Shown: one piece after another, positions 10,544-22,330 of the stretch
Position numbering within the stretch: the stretch's first letter is position 1
Layout of the letters: each line of letters begins with the position of its first letter
Source of the DNA: Paragordius varius
Lineage: Eukaryota > Nematomorpha
Length of the DNA: 64,000 bases
NCBI GenBank assembly: GCA_964247055.1
Contig: OZ176050.1
Coordinates: 3,596,001-3,660,000, forward strand
Reading direction: 5' to 3'
Translations under genes and position numbers: made by a program
The notes under the pieces: model-generated
Database searches by the model: none
What the model was told of the DNA's origin: nothing
Seen by the model: the letters and a program-made list of their open reading frames with translations, nothing else

Positions 10544-12116
10544 TTATCTTTTAAATAAATTTTTATAGCCATTATAATTTAACCAAACCAAACTCAACGC
10601 TTATTTTTTATTTATTGATATTTAATTATTAATTGCATGAATGTTATTTTTGCGTTCAAAAAAGCGTTGGTTTGAATAAAAAATTATCCCTAGAGCAGGG
10701 TGTCTAACACCTGGCCCTAAATTTTTTAAGCTACCCATTTGGAAAAAAATCTAAATATAAACAACATTTTATAATTTAAGAAATATTTTGGTAAAAATAT
10801 AAAATTTTTATCATTGATTTTAAAATATTATTATTAAATACTAATTTTTTCAGTAAAGGGTTATTTTAAGGTTATTAATATTTATAGCCCTTTGATTAAA
10901 TTTGTAGAGTACTATGAGTGCCTTAAAAATAATTTTTTAACCGTAAAATAACAAGATTCAAAATTTATTATTGTTGATAAACTTAACTTTTTGATTTTTA
11001 AAATGTAGGCAAATATTAATAGATATTGCCAAATTTTGACAGCGCAATAAAAGAGAAATCAAATAATTTAGTAGTTATACCGTGACTGTAAATTCCATGA
11101 TTCAAATAGAAAAAATGTATTGATGTCTGTTTGATGAACTGAAGGCCCGCTAAGCCATTTGTGTTGGGCAAAAAAATTTAAAAAATCAATTTAAATTAAA
11201 GGTTAAGGGATTATATATTGAACCATTTTAAGATAATTTATTAATAATGCAGTTAATTGAAATTATGTGATGAGTTCAGTTGTAAAATTAAATTGGAAAA
11301 AATGTTAAGTTTGAATTGAGAAAGATTGGGATTATTGAATTTGGTTAAAAGTGTTGAATTTAGTTGAGAAGAGTTTAATATTATACAAAATGAACCGCAG
11401 ATAAGGTTGGTAGATTTTCGTATACAAATATTCGGTTATACTTGCAACGATTATAAATTCCTAACATTATATTTGTCCTAATAAATCAAAGAAAATATCA
11501 TAAAAATTTTATAAAATATTCTTTTTTGCTAATATAATAATTGTTTTAATATGATCTACGACAAACATCCTTTTACAAGTTTAATATTATATTTTTTTAC
11601 AAATGTATGCGATTGTTTCCATGGGGCAAATCTAGAATGTTATCGTTATTTTGGGTTTCTTAGCTTTTAAAGCTTAAAAGTATATTAGAAACATAATGAG
11701 AACAAATTAGTTGAATATTTTCTTCTCGGCAAGCATTGACACAATTATTGTAGAAATTGAAATTAAACGGACAAAACATGAAAATATTAAGACATTTATT
11801 TTCAAAATCCCTCCGATTTTCTTGATTTTTCCAAATATAATTTATTGTTTTAAATAGAAAATATAAAGTAGAGCTGTAAATTAGTAGTACCATAATCAAT
11901 AGTGTATTTTACATTTGTAATATAAATAATAATGTATAAAAAATTAAAAAGCTGTCTTTCGAAAAAAAATATTTATTAGGTTTTTCGCTTGTCATTATAT
12001 TTTCAATTTTTACTGTAATTATGATTGCTTTTTAAATGTAATTTAAATAAAATTTTTGATGAAAAAAATATTCCAGCCCTCAGTTGGTTGAGGATGAGTA
12101 TAAAAAAGCAAAAAAT
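10544..12116. other. intergenic, AT-rich, no gene recognised
   Basis: Mostly low-complexity AT DNA. Near 10695 a motif CAGGGTGTCTAACACC followed by TGGCCCTAAA resembles the end of a hAT MITE, but no matching second end or target duplication was found. One minus-strand frame at 11660-11899 is described separately. Confidence 0.5.
11660..11899 (-). CDS. possible small secreted Cys-containing peptide
   Basis: 79 codons beginning with a hydrophobic stretch (MIMVLLIYSSTLYFLF) that could act as a signal anchor, followed by a part with five cysteines in the pattern C-x6-C-x9-C-x3-C-x8-C. No family was recognised, there is no supporting neighbour, and AT-rich DNA yields such frames by chance. Listed only as a candidate. 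Confidence 0.2.
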   Translation of the reverse strand: MIMVLLIYSSTLYFLFKTINYIWKNQENRRDFENKCLNIFMFCPFNFNFYNNCVNACREENIQLICSHYVSNILLSFKS

Positions 12117-12188
12117 CTCCCCGGCCGGGAATTGAACCCGGGTCTCCCGCGTGACAGGCGGGGATACTTACCACTATACTACCGAGGA
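12117..12188 (-). tRNA. tRNA-Asp (anticodon GTC)
   Basis: Minus-strand 72 nt starting TCCTCGGTAGTATAGTGG. The 7-bp acceptor stem pairs with one T:G wobble, the discriminator is G, the anticodon loop is CTGTCAC, and the T arm CCGGG-TTCAATT-CCCGG pairs perfectly. A TTTTTT Pol III terminator lies 2 nt after the gene. There is no intron. Boxes A and B are near consensus, and the sequence closely matches animal tRNA-Asp. Confidence 0.97.
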
Positions 12189-12427
12189 TTTAGTACTTAC
12201 CATCATTTTTTTAAATTATATCTGTTAATAATGTACAGATTAAATATCTCGGTGGCGTTCTCCCAACTGATTCACTTATGTAAAAGATTATACTTACAAC
12301 GTAAAAAATTTTTTTTCTCTGAAGTAGACATTGAGATCATCATAACATCCTCATTGCACTGAGGTTGCATATTTATTAGTGGCTATTTACTGTATCACAT
12401 GTGTACATTTGTTGAGTTTTTTTATCG

Positions 12428-12640
12428 GTGTGGTAGCAGAGTCGCTTTAAATAATATTGTAGCCGCCAATGGGTGTGTTGTATTAACTTGAATGAGTTGG
12501 TTGTGGAATCAATGATAAGCCTGTTCAGAGGCTCGCAAAACTAAGTGTTTACCGCCCGAGAAGACCATAAAGTTAGTCTAAGTTTGATGGGGGAATGGTT
12601 ATTATTCTTGTTCAACGCTAATAATAATTAAATTTCGGGG
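12428..12640 (+). pseudogene. probable mitochondrial 16S rRNA fragment (NUMT)
   Basis: A stretch less AT-rich than its surroundings carries, in the right order, motifs typical of domain V of mitochondrial LSU rRNA: GGTAGCAGAGTC..TTTAA, then AATGGGTG, then CGAGAAGACCATAAAGTT, then GTTTGATGGGGGAA. The spacing is compatible with animal 16S. It lies next to nuclear transposons, so a nuclear copy is the simplest reading. Identification is by motif memory only. Confidence 0.5.
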
Positions 12641-12833
12641 TAATCTAGATTCATACACATACAAAGCACTTTTTGAAATCTTTATCCATTTAAATTTGTG
12701 AGTTTTCGAATATCAGCATAGAGTTTTATACATAGATTAGGCAAGATCATGCCTTTTTAAAAAATTGACAATTCTTGAATTAAATTTTTTACTCTAACTA
12801 GTTCCAAATGATTTAAACTAGGTCCACCATGCG

Positions 12834-15800
12834 TAGGGTGACCAAACGTCCCGCTTTTTCACACTTTGTCCCGCGTCCCGTACGTTTTTGAAATGTCCCG
12901 CTCTTTCACGAAAAAAAATTTTTTTAAATATATTTAAATTTTTTATAAAAAATTTTATTTTTTTATCCGTTTATCATATGATTATACACTTTGCTTCCTA
13001 ATCCTACTGCCAACATTATCAAAAAGACAAATTAATACCACAAATCGGTAGCTTATACGTTTACTCCAGAAAATTAAGGTAATATATATTTTTTATACTA
13101 ATATTAATTTAAAAATATGAGTACAAAAAGAGGTTGTAAATTCAATGATGAATTAATGAAAGAATTTCCTTTTATCAAAAAAAACAAAGAATGAATCATT
13201 TGTTAAATGATCTTTATGAGAGGGGAAATTCGCCCTAGCATATGGCGGCAAGCATGATATTACAAATTATGGACACACAAAAATATAAAACCTGTTTAGA
13301 TATGGCGGCATCATCTTACAAAATGAGCGTTTTTATCGAAAAACCGCTTTTGGAGAGGAAGACAAATATTTGGCACTAGCCGAAGGCGTTTTATCTTTTC
13401 ACGCCGTTAATCACAATCATTCCATTAGATCTATGGATTGTACCTCAATTCGTACCTTATATAATAAAAAATTTGCATGTGCCCGTACAAAAGTTGAAGC
13501 CATTGTATGCAATGTCCTTTCGCCACATGCATTTTCTGAAATACAATAAGATTTTCTGAAAATTAATTTCACATCGCTATACTTTGATGCATCGAATCAC
13601 AAGGAAATAAAATTATTTCCCACTAAAAATTTTGAATATTATTTCTCTACCCGGTGAAAGTTCCGACATAATTTTTACTTCATTAATGCATATTCTATTT
13701 TAAAAGACAAAATAATCGCATATTGCGCTGACAACACCAATACGAACTTCGATGGAAAAGCAAGGAGGGGAACAAAAAATATTTTTCATAAATTAGCAGA
13801 TAATCTTATTCAAAACATTATTGGCGTTGGGTGTGAAGCGCATATAATACACAACGCTATTCAAACAGCTGCTGATTTGTTTCCCATAGATGTGGAAAAT
13901 GTAGTTTAAAATATATTTCTATTTATACACGGTACGCGTTGAAACGCTTAAGAATTCTGTGAAAATGCAGAAGTTCAAATGCTTGGATATTGTAAAACCC
14001 GTTTAGCTCTTCTGCCAGCTATCGAAAGAGTTTTATATGTATGATCCATTAAAATCCTATTTTATATCCCAGGACAAAGTCCTCAAACTTTGGAAAAGTT
14101 TTTGAAAGTGATACTTCCAAAATATGGTTATTCCTACATAATCAAGTTACTCTCTTTCCAAATGTTATTAAATTAATAGAAGGTGACAAAATTTCGGAAA
14201 TCGAAGTAGCCAATTAGTAACCTAAAATTCAAATGTCAAGAACGGTTTAAAATTATTTACCATTACCATCGCAATATTAAAAATAATTTAGAAAAACAAT
14301 GCCTAATAAATCGCCAAGATATCCTGTACCGCATTAAAATGTTTTATACAATTTGTAAAGATTATTTGGAAGACCGGACAGTGCAATTTAATAAAATTGC
14401 TCATTTTCATTGGATAACATTAAAACCAGAATTAAAATGGTGCGGTGTTTAAAAATCATTTGATTACATCTGCATCTCCCAAAAATTCCCAAAAATTATT
14501 CTTTCAGAAAATGATCTTTTTTCTGAAGTATCTTAAGTTAAAAATTATATTAATAATGAAAACTTAAATTATGGACAACAGAAAATAATACAGTAAAAAA
14601 GAATGGTTAGAAATATTTTATCATTTTGTAACAAGTTATGTTCCATACAATAATATTGTGGAATTTGCACTATCTTCTGGAACCAACGCTGCTACTGAGC
14701 GCGTTTTTTCCACAGTAAATCAAGTGTGGACATCGGAAAAATCAAATTTAAATGTTAAAACTTTAAAGGCCATTTATTAGTCAAATATAATTTGACAATT
14801 CTTGTGAAAACTACCATATTTTAAAATATGATGACAATCTGCCAAAACGCATTCAATTAAATAAATAAAATACCCAAGAATAAAATATTTTCTTATATTT
14901 ATAAAGTTTTTGTGTTAAAAAATAAAAAAAAAATACTTAAAATATTGTAATAAGTCTTCATAATAATTTGTTAAATTATATTTTAACACTTAAAATGGCT
15001 TTTAAAGTTTTAACATTTAAATTTAATTTTTCCGTGTCCACACTTGATTTACTGTGGAAAAAGCGCGTTCAATAGTGGGTTCAGGTTAAGATAATGCAAA
15101 TTCTACAATTTTTAAAATATTATTGTATGAATATAGTTTGTTTAAAAATGATTATCCAAACCATCTCTATTCTACTGTATCTTTTTGTGTTTTCCATAAT
15201 TTAAGTTTTTGTCATCAATATATTTATTCAATAATGATACTTCAGAAAAAAGTGTCATTGAAGTGCACCATCTTGTCTTCCAAATAATCTTTTCAGTTTG
15301 TATAAAACATTTTTATATCATGGCTATGCATTGAGATTTGTTTTTCTGGAAGATTTAAATATTGCGATCAGGTAATGGTATAAAATTATTTTCTAATTTT
15401 TCTTAACTTGGAATTTTAGATATTTGTACTGTGATAAAAAATAGGATTCTAGGCGATCATACATTTTTAAATTTTTTTCAATAGCTGGCAAAAGAGCTAA
15501 CCAACGAGTTCTACAATATCCAAGCATTTTAACAACTACATTTTCCACATCCAGGAGTAACGAATCAGCAGCTGTTTAAATAGCGTTGTGTAACCGCCAA
15601 TAATGTTTTGATTTAGATTATTCGCTAAATTATTAAAAATATTTTTTTGTGCCGCACTTGCATTTCCACCCAGCGCAGTTTGCGATGATTTTGTCTTTTA
15701 AATTATTTTTTTCCAGAATATTCATTATTGAAGTAAAATTTATGTCAGGATTTTCACTAGGTTGAGAATGAGAGTGGAAGATAATTTTGTGCATTAGAAT

Positions 15801-16101
15801 ATAGCGATGTGAAATTTATTTTCTGCAAACTTTTTCTATTTCAGAAAATGCATGTGGTGAAAGGACATTGCATACAATCGCCTCCTTTGTTCGTGCACAT
15901 GTAAATTTATTAAATTACGAATAACCTGAAACCAAGGAATAAAATATTTTATATATTTATAATGTATTATTGTTAAAAATAAATAGATATTACAATAAGT
16001 TTTTTGTATAAAAATTTTTGGTTGTACCCCCCCCCCCCCCAATGCATCCCCCCTTTCTCAGATTTGTCCTGCTTTTTCCTTCAAAAAATCTGGTCACCCT
16101 A
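12834..16101 (+). mobile_element. composite hAT transposon, copy 1 (two transposase arms tail to tail)
   Basis: A 3268-bp element bounded by TIRs TAGGGTGACCA / TGGTCACCCTA and an exact 8-bp target duplication ACCATGCG (12826-12833 and 16102-16109), diagnostic of hAT. The left arm (to about 14915) reads a transposase forward: an N-terminal region opening [14 protein letters not shown] near 13117, and a C-terminal dimerisation block near 14670-14770 (SSGTNAATERVFST, then WTSEKSNL). It has frameshifts and stops and is not functional. The right arm (about 14936-16101) is a shorter, internally deleted copy of the same transposase in reverse orientation. The element is thus a long imperfect palindrome with an AT-rich centre. 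A run of 14 C lies near the right end. Confidence 0.9.
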
Positions 16102-16109
16102 ACCATGCG

Positions 16110-18380
16110 GTCCTCCATTTGGTGCACGAAAAATTTGAAATTTTACTAATAGGACAATAATGCAAGTATTGTTTTTTTTTCCAAAAAATCTAACTAATAT
16201 TTTGTAACACTTATGAATAGGTCATCCACATTTTAACAATGAACAAAATTTGTGAAAAAATATTGTACTAGTATTATTTCAGGTTTATGTTATATTAAAA
16301 AGGTAATTGCTGCCCGCGCATTTCTGTTAAACATCCCTGATTAAATATGTAACATTTACAAAAGTTTTAAGCCATATTAATTTTGACATATCTATTGTTT
16401 GTATTGGTCTTATTAGTGGGGTTGATTATTATGCTATTTTGATATTTTTTTAATAGAACACACATTTGTTCCATTGTTAAATTGTGTTGTAATTATATTT
16501 TGGTGTTTATTTCTTTAATATGTAACATAGCGAAGAGCAGAACTTCAGTTGCGAATCGGTATACTGATACATTTAATTTGATGATGATTTATTTTATCTA
16601 TAATCATGAAATTCTGGAAAAAGGTTAATTATTAGGATTCGTTTTATTTTGAGTTTTAATTACTCAAAATTTGTTGATTTTATATCTTTAAAAGATTTGA
16701 TTACTGGGAAAATATTTCTTTAGAAATAAATAAAATATTCACCGACAATCGGTAACAATTTATTCATGCAAAGAGTTAGCGAATTAATGTATAGTTATTT
16801 CAGCACTTAAAAAATGACATTATTAGCTGGTATAAATAATGGAAATAAAATTTTTGATAAAAGAACTCAAGACCAATCCGTAGAGTAGATATAAACTAAC
16901 TTTATCATCACCTTAAAATAAAATTTAGTGATAAAGAAATGATTACGAAAAACTTGTGGGCACAGTCAGTTTCAATAAAGTTTTTGTTAAATTGTTTTAC
17001 AATTTCGCTGAAATCGACTTAGCCCTTTTTTGAATAAGCTACTCGATTTAGTCTCTTTTAGCGTGAAAATAGGACTCTTGAAATAATATTGACTTTTAAG
17101 CATATTCCCGCAAAACATAGAGGCTTATTCAGTTTCTATGATAATTCTTTCAATTGTTTTGCAATTGTGCCAAAACTAACTAAGCCTCCCTCTCTGTCCC
17201 GCCCGTGTTTATTTACCAAAATATTGGCTTTAAAGCAATTTGCCCATTCTTTTTGTCCTAAATATATTAATTAATTTTATTTCCGTTTTCGCATGGATCT
17301 ATTTGTTTTATTATTGACAAGCTTATAATTGTCTAATCATATGCTAAGCAGAGTTGGAATGGAAAGATAAGCGATATTTTTGCATCTTCCTAATTTCAGG
17401 GGTGCACAACAATTTTGTATCCAAGTCATTTTTACTTGTGGTTTCGTAAATTAGGGCGGTATTATACGTGATGGTGATTGTGTCTCGTAATTATTACTAT
17501 TATTAGTGTTAGCCCTATATTTCGGATTATTTAATTATGTTAATCTTCAAAGGATATGATATTATCACACTTGCTATACGGAAACATTTTAGCTACATCC
17601 CCAATCCTATAAACTATAACGATGAATACTTGCATAAGCCTAAATATTTGCAAAAATTTTAACGATCCACGAATCAATTGGCATTACGCTAATACTATTA
17701 AAAATAAAAATTACCAGAGACAATAACCAAATACTTACAATATCACCCTGAAAAGAGAAACAAGAAAAAAATGGTTTGAACACAAGTTTGAGTTGTTAAA
17801 TATCCTGAAAAAGAAAGAAGATGTAACAAATACTCGTTTATCTTTCTATTACACTGCTAAGTATTTGATTAGATAATTTTATATGTGGAACATTTACACA
17901 AGCTTTACGCCACATAAATTTGAATATTAAACAGTAAACATAAATATTATCTGTTATAATGAAAATTTTATTGCAGAATAATATATATGAATGTGTTTAA
18001 CCTTTTAGTTTTATGGACTATAAAATTTATCTATCTATTTAAAAATTTTGACATATAATTGTGTATATATTTGTTAAACCTTACTACCATTACAAAGTAT
18101 ATTTTTAATATAATTTTTGTTAATTTAAATAATTTACTTATTCCGATAACTTCTAGTCATGCATTCCTGACAGTGACCGCTTTCTAACTGTGATTTTCTG
18201 TTGTTATTTTTATTTAATGTATATTTAAAACTATTATTAAATCTCGTTTTTTTTCTTATATCAAATTATGCGAATTTGCATTTGAGGTATTTTCGACTGC
18301 GCTGTCAAGGATATAATTTTTCGACCGGTCAAACAATCTAGGCATTATCATAACATTTTTTATACAATGCAAAAAATTTA
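16110..18380. other. intergenic, AT-rich, with short repeat blocks
   Basis: No exon with coding character was found on either strand. It contains the reverse-oriented 150-bp repeat block annotated separately. The remainder is AT-rich single-copy-looking DNA. Confidence 0.45.
16960..17275 (-). repeat. 150-bp repeat family, about two units, reverse orientation
   Basis: Read on the minus strand, this block shows the family signature 'aaaaaGGGCTAAGTcgatttcaGCGaAATTgtAAAACAAT' in pieces near 17000-17035, with a second unit near 17155-17215. It is the same family as the array at the left end of the window. Confidence 0.6.
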
Positions 18381-18394
18381 GTTTCGTGTGTGTG

Positions 18395-18890
18395 GGTTAG
18401 AGGCTAGTAGCGTAGCAATTCCTACCTTTCTCATAGATAAGCAGGTTTTAATTTCAGACCATCTTGTGACTCCCGAATTATGTAGAGGAAGGGCAGGGGC
18501 GTACCGAGGGGGGGGGGGGGGCAAGGGGGTGCATCATGCCCCGGGCGCCGTTATTTAGGGGCGCCTAAATGATTTTTTAAAATTAAATTTTAATTATGCG
18601 AAAATAATAAGAACTTTCAAATGAGATTTTTCAGCTAGGTAATTATCCCTATAATATATACTCTATTATTCACCTAATTAGTACCATTGAATAAATTTAG
18701 TATCATTTAAATATATATATATTTAAAATTTATATGACTGTGCTGTCTTATCTATGTGTTTTTTTACTAAATTGTTTTATTGGCTTTAAAAAAAAAGGGG
18801 GGGGGGGGGCGCCATAAAAGTTTTATGCCCCGGGCGCCGCAAACGCTCGGTACGCCACTGAGGAAGGGTAAGGTTTATACTCATCAAAAA
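18395..18890 (+). repeat. degenerate tRNA-derived SINE, interrupted by a MITE
   Basis: GTTAGAGGCTAGTAGCGTAG followed about 35 nt later by GCAGGTTTTAATTTCAGACC resembles box A and box B of a tRNA-derived SINE head. The body continues across the MITE insertion at 18494-18860 into AAGGTTTATACTCATC. End points are approximate and there is no recognisable tail. Confidence 0.35.
18494..18860. mobile_element. non-autonomous hAT element (MITE), 367 bp
   Basis: Ends CAGGGGCGTACCGAGGG and, reversed, CAGTGGCGTACCGAGCG form imperfect TIRs. An exact 8-bp target duplication AGGAAGGG flanks it (18486-18493, 18861-18868). Both sub-terminal regions carry GCCCCGGGCGCCG and a run of 11-14 G, very GC-rich against an AT-rich core. 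There is no coding capacity. Confidence 0.9.
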
Positions 18891-19554
18891 ACTTGACTGG
18901 CCAAATTAATTGTTTTTTGTTCAAGGGTCGTGCACCATGTAATACCTTTCAATATTTCAGATCCGTTTGTCCATATAACTCCACCAAAGTTTTTGCGAGT
19001 CTCATATAAATCGCACCTAAAATGACTCTTGTGCCTTATATGTTATAAAAATATTGACAGTAACTAATAACAATCACATAAGTGGACATATTTTATATTT
19101 AAACACATTCTAAATTATCGCTTGATCATTTACTTTTCACGATCCAACATAATTATTTTACATTACAAATATATTTCTAATTTGCTAAATATGCAGTATT
19201 CCATTAATTTAATGTTAAAAATAAAATTATATTTTTCATAAGCTTTTTTGTTGAATATAGAATATTGTAGCCAAGAGTACAAATTTTTAAACGAAGATGT
19301 ATGCGATAATTCTATCTCTGATCGTTGTAAAATTGTAAACCAGCCACTTTAAACCTAAATAAAACTTATGTACTCCAAATGTTTTCAGCTTTAGTTGGAA
19401 TTGAAATCGGGAATACAGGTATTAAATGAATTTTTTGTTGTTAAACTTGATAGTTGATATCATTTTTTGATATCCCCTTAATTATATTTAGCTTAATATA
19501 CGTTAATATAAATATATTAAAAATTTATGTAAAACTGTTTAATCATATTTAAAA

Positions 19555-21672
19555 ATGGCTAACAATTTGAAGGCAATATTGGTCCTTAAAGGTGAGTTCG
19601 ACATATTAATTATCCCCGAAAAAATTAATTATTTAAAAATTTAAAAATCACGTGTTTAGACTTTATTCATTATTTTTTGGATTTCGACTGTTTTACCGTA
19701 TCTCACATACGCTGTAAAGGAAAAAATGTAAATTATCCTATCATTTACATGTATTTTCTATCTCTACAAATTGTAATAATATTTTATTACGAAGTAATTG
19801 CACACAGCCTTTACGGTTATTATAACCTTATACAAAAATTTGCTGATATGTTGAAAAAATTTAAAACAATACATGGAATATTTTCGTTAAATGTAACAAA
19901 AGGCTTGCTATCAAGCCTTTTATTATAAAAGCCAATCTTTGGTCTAGAATGTCTCTCCTTTTTTAAGCTTTATTTAATTTTGAAGCCAAAGAATGGTGTA
20001 TAAAACTTTTTGAGAATGAGAAATGTGTGTTGGATTTGGAAAATGCATTTCACATTCTAAATCTCATGTCAAATACCCCTTGCTTATGTAATAATATTGG
20101 TAAATTTAATCTATTTTTTAGTGTAAAACAAAATAATTCTCTATAATATTAAGCACAGACGTTAACCATGTGTAGTTATAAGAATTTACCAACTTTTTAG
20201 TCAAAAACGTAAATTTAAAGGGAAATCAATTTTTTTTTCATAATTTGTAATCTGTCTCTACACACCATCTCGTGTATTATATTTAGGCATGCTGGAATAA
20301 TTGAGTCTTTTTGAACCATTTGTCAAGCTTTTTCCAACGTTTTCCAAATTGTAAATGCTGCTCTGCGTGCGTATGCCCTACCGAAGACGTATAAATGTCG
20401 CGAGGTCAGGAGAGTACATTGAATGCAGAAGAATTTCCCGTCGAAGCAATTTTAAGATGTTTATTAATTGTTTCGCCAAAAGAATTGTTTTGTACAAATA
20501 TATTGTCATGTCTTTTGTCCCATTCCGGTCATGGGTCTTGATGAACCGTTTTGGCAAGGTAAAGGCCACCAGCTTTTGATTAACAAATAAAACTATCTCT
20601 CATCACTCGTGTTATTTTGAAGCAAAAGTAAAATCCTTTGACGACGTGTAGAAGGATCTCAAATTAACAAGCGATTTTCGATGAGAAGATCATTCGAATT
20701 GTGTGGCACTCATTTACCGTTATTGATCCTTCCCATTGCTCGTAGACATCTACTGGTTATTTACATGTGATGCTTCTGCCAATTGCCGTTTAGTAGTGTG
20801 TCCTCATCCAATTCCTTTTTCACTTCGTCTTCGCCGCTATGTTGTTTGCCAGACCACTTTCGTTTTGAAATCATAAATTTGAAATTTTTAACAATGTTTC
20901 ACATATGATAATTGGTAGAGACCCATGTTCGGGTAAGTATTACTTACGTCCTTATGCTTACATCCTTATACTTAAATCCTTATGCTTACGTCCTTATGCT
21001 TAAATCCTTATGCTTACGTCCTTATGCTTACATTTTTGAATAAATATCATACATTCATCATGAGTCTGCTCCTAGTAGACTTATTAAAATTTCAAAGTGG
21101 CATAACTTTAAAAATTTTGCGAATTTTTGAATTCTGTAAATTGGAGGATATAAACAAAATTATATTTAACAAATAATATATAGGTTGGACTAATGTTGCT
21201 TTAATCTTACGATAAAAGGGGTTTACATAACCCTGTTAAAAATGGATAAATCTTAAAACATGCATGCAAAATCCAAAGTTTGAAGAAATATGTACACATT
21301 TTATTGAACTATATTTTTAAAATTTATTTGAGTCATGGAAATCGAAATATTAGCATACTTTGTGAAATAAAAAAATCTACCCAGTTTTTGAATTCTTTAA
21401 ATTGGAGGAAAAAAATGATGTATATATAACAAATTATTTATAGGTTTTAGAAATTGGAATACCCTCATACACATCTTAGTGAACTAGCTTCTTTAAAAAA
21501 TATATCTGCAACACACATGTAAAATCCTAAGTTTTTTAGAAGTGTGTTGATTTAACTATATTTTTTAGATTTTGATGTCATGGCGATTGAATTATCTGCC
21601 CACTTTTTACATATTGAGGATGAAGCATTGAAGAATCTAATTATCCACAGTGCACAAAATCGGAGGCCATAA
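19555..21672 (+). CDS. small multi-exon gene, product unknown
   Basis: Exon 1 is 19555-19591 (MANNLKAILVLK, donor GTGAGT). Exon 2 is 19986-20099, coding KEWCIKLFENEKCVLDLENAF then HILNLMSNTPCLCNNI, phase-compatible with exon 1. Two continuations fit the phase: a short exon 20201-20250 ending in TAA, or an exon 21569-21672 (FDVMAIELSAHFLHIEDEAL..) ending in TAA. With the latter the protein is about 84 aa. No family was recognised. A mariner fossil and a tandem duplication lie within the intron between 20.1 and 21.57 kb. Alternative 3' ends or a chance exon-like stretch remain possible. Confidence 0.45.
20350..20890 (-). mobile_element. mariner-family transposon fossil
   Basis: On the minus strand, fragments in several frames match mariner transposase in order: RQLAEASHVNNQ, AMGRINNGK, VPHNSNDLLIENRLLI, STRRQRILLLLQNNTSDER, then AGGLYLAK. 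These correspond to the helix-turn-helix and the region before the first catalytic Asp. There are several frame breaks and stops. No terminal repeats were identified. It lies antisense inside the intron of the small gene. Confidence 0.7.
20944..21033 (+). repeat. 14-bp tandem repeat, about 6.4 copies
   Basis: Unit TTACGTCCTTATGC, with variants TTACAT.. and TTAAAT.. alternating. It directly follows the mariner fossil. Confidence 0.85.
21100..21610 (+). repeat. tandem duplication of ~270 bp including part of an exon
   Basis: Two diverged copies in tandem. Shared landmarks are GAATTCTGTAAATTGGAGGA (about 21128) with GAATTCTTTAAATTGGAGGA (about 21390), then AAAATCCAAAGTTT with AAAATCCTAAGTTT, then TGAGTCATGGAAATCGAAAT with TGATGTCATGGCGATTGAAT. 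The last block is the start of the candidate terminal exon at 21569; the upstream copy is out of frame. Confidence 0.6.
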
Positions 21673-21799
21673 AAAATATCCTGATGAATCAAATATGTTG
21701 CATATTAGGAATATCTTAGTGCTTTTGGTTTTTGGTCTAACGAATAATTTAGAGTTATATTCAATTTTGTGGTAATTGTTCCTTATCGAAAGGTTGTTC

Positions 21800-22330
21800 G
21801 GCACATTCAGAAAAAGGTATTATGGAAATAGCCCCAACGTATTTCAGGATGTGCTTTAAAACCAACATTTGTAATAAACCCATTACATGGGTGACTCTGG
21901 ATTGAGGCGCTATTAAAAAAAGAGTGAATCACCCTCGGCACATTTTTAATCAAAAATTACCGCTACTGATTTTGCATGGGCCTACACGTTTTCCGAAAAA
22001 TGGCTTCAAAATCAATATCCCCATTTTTTCACTAAAGGGGGCTGAATTGAGGGACTAAAAAAGGGCTTAGTAATTTTCGGGGCATTCTCAAAACGATAAA
22101 AGGATACACTATTTAAACTAAATATATCCACACGTTTTTCGGAAACGTCTTTTAAACTTATATTAAAGGGACCTATTTTTTCAAAAAACCCGATTTTACG
22201 GGTTGGAGCGAAATTAAAAGCCTTATTAAAAAAGGGCTTAGTCATTGTCGGAGTATTTAAAAATGATTAAATAATTTTCACTTTGGAATTAGAATAGACT
22301 TATACATTTCCCTAAACGTTAATCGAAGCC
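21800..22330 (+). repeat. 150-bp repeat family, three to four units
   Basis: Family signatures (GGGCTTAGTaattttcgg, aaaaaaGGGCTTAGTcattg, ctacacgttttccgaaa) recur near 21920, 22065 and 22235. Same orientation as the array at the left end of the window. Confidence 0.65.

Noticed and set aside
10690-11170. hAT MITE starting CAGGGTGTCTAACACC
   Set aside because: No second terminal repeat or 8-bp duplication could be paired with it; only mentioned in the gap entry.
12084-12362. 92-codon plus-strand open frame
   Set aside because: It runs antisense through the tRNA-Asp gene; the 'protein' is translated tRNA.
20939-21033. CRISPR-like array
   Set aside because: Simple 14-bp tandem repeat without spacers, in a eukaryotic genome.
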